Below are positions 5,859 to 6,243 of a stretch of 6,243 nucleotides of DNA, piece after piece. The notes under the pieces were generated by a model. That model did no database searches. It saw nothing but the letters and a program-made list of their open reading frames with translations, and had not been told where the DNA came from. The stretch's first letter is position 1, and every line of letters starts with the position of its first letter. The stretch spans positions 1 to 6,243 of the forward strand of contig LSCK01000007.1 in NCBI GenBank assembly GCA_001577135.1. The letters are read 5' to 3'. The position numbers and the translations under genes are program-made. The DNA comes from Cloacimonetes bacterium TCS60 (lineage in GTDB: Bacteria; Cloacimonadota; Cloacimonadia; JGIOTU-2).

Positions 5859-6243
5859 TTATTTTTTTGAAAAACTAAATTTGTCTATAATTGAGTAGAT
5901 TGGTCCTTTGGGCGTCAACTTACTTTTAAATAAAGTTAAACCAGAGCAGTTTATTGTTTTAATTATAGGGGATGTCTTTGAAAAAATTGCTCTCCAATCC
6001 ACCTTCATGGGATATTTTACACGAGCCAGGGTGGTGTGAAGATTGAGAGGTCTCTTTGCCTTTTCAAAATCTGCTTTCACAAGTTTTGTTTCTAACAGAG
6101 TGAATATGTTATTGGCAATACCAGTATCCTCCACCATATCATACCAAAGGATGCGGGGTCGATCCGGAGTAGGAATAACAGCCAGCTGACCGAATTGGAT
6201 TGCAAAAGGATAGAACTGCTCCGTAATTTTTGTTAGGATGTCA
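5859..6243 (-). CDS. thpR: RNA 2',3'-cyclic phosphodiesterase (2H/LigT family), 5' truncated
   Basis: The frame is open from the window edge to the TAA at 5859-5861, giving the last 127 residues. The start lies beyond 6243, and the internal ATG at 6137 is not the start because family-conserved sequence continues upstream of it. The second catalytic H-x-T-x-x-R motif of the two-histidine phosphoesterases is present as HTTLAR (+ positions 6021-6038), preceded by basic RPLNL. Before it, [20 protein letters not shown] matches the family's F-G-x-F-P...PRVLW segment. After it, [18 protein letters not shown] matches the usual L-x-S-x-L-x-P-x-G-P-x-Y block. The first H-x-T motif must lie in the missing part, about 60 residues by family length. 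These enzymes open 2',3'-cyclic phosphates at RNA ends to 2'-phosphates; the physiological role in bacteria is not settled. The gene lies 25 bases upstream of recA on the same strand, so cotranscription is likely. Confidence 0.9.
   Translation of the reverse strand, partial: DILTKITEQFYPFAIQFGQLAVIPTPDRPRILWYDMVEDTGIANNIFTLLETKLVKADFEKAKRPLNLHTTLARVKYPMKVDWRAIFSKTSPIIKTINCSGLTLFKSKLTPKGPIYSIIDKFSFSKK

Overview
This is an AT-rich bacterial chromosomal window. It holds ten protein genes in two blocks that converge with only one base between them (2791). No RNA genes, insertion sequences, CRISPR arrays or long repeats were seen. Several features suggest a Gram-negative member of the FCB/Cloacimonadota-like lineages: very high A+T, a periplasmic Spy/CpxP-like protein with a signal peptide, a COG3294-type HD phosphohydrolase, and lysine-rich proteins. 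This placement is an impression from sequence style and not a demonstrated taxonomy.

Left block, + strand (1-2790). It opens with the 3' part of an HD-domain metal-dependent phosphohydrolase, whose start lies outside the window. A small two-helix membrane protein with a charged C-terminal helix follows after 17 bases. After a 63-base gap comes a compact three-gene unit: an ECF sigma factor, a zinc-finger (HX3CX2C) membrane anti-sigma factor that overlaps it by ATGA, and a secreted Spy/CpxP/ZraP-like LTxxQ protein 23 bases further on. This is readable as an envelope- or metal-stress circuit: sigma factor, its membrane-bound inhibitor, and a periplasmic chaperone or sensor.

Right block, - strand (6243 down to 2792). 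It is a tight run of five genes in the order thpR (2',3'-cyclic phosphodiesterase, start outside the window), recA, recX, a short M50 site-2-type metalloprotease, and scpA. Gaps are 25 bp or less, or the genes overlap, so one transcript is likely. The promoter would lie upstream of thpR, outside the window. recA and its modulator recX are translationally entangled, with the recX start inside the recA 3' end. scpA ends the run and no scpB is present.

The most notable points are departures from the usual RecA consensus in the Walker A loop, the DNA-binding L2 loop and the C-terminal tail. Others are the self-contained ECF/anti-sigma/Spy-like module and the possible functional link between that module's membrane anti-sigma factor and the intramembrane protease gene across the convergent junction. 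I saw no clear evidence of a wholly new system. Almost all of the window is coding, and the only intergenic stretch over 30 bases is 1113-1175.
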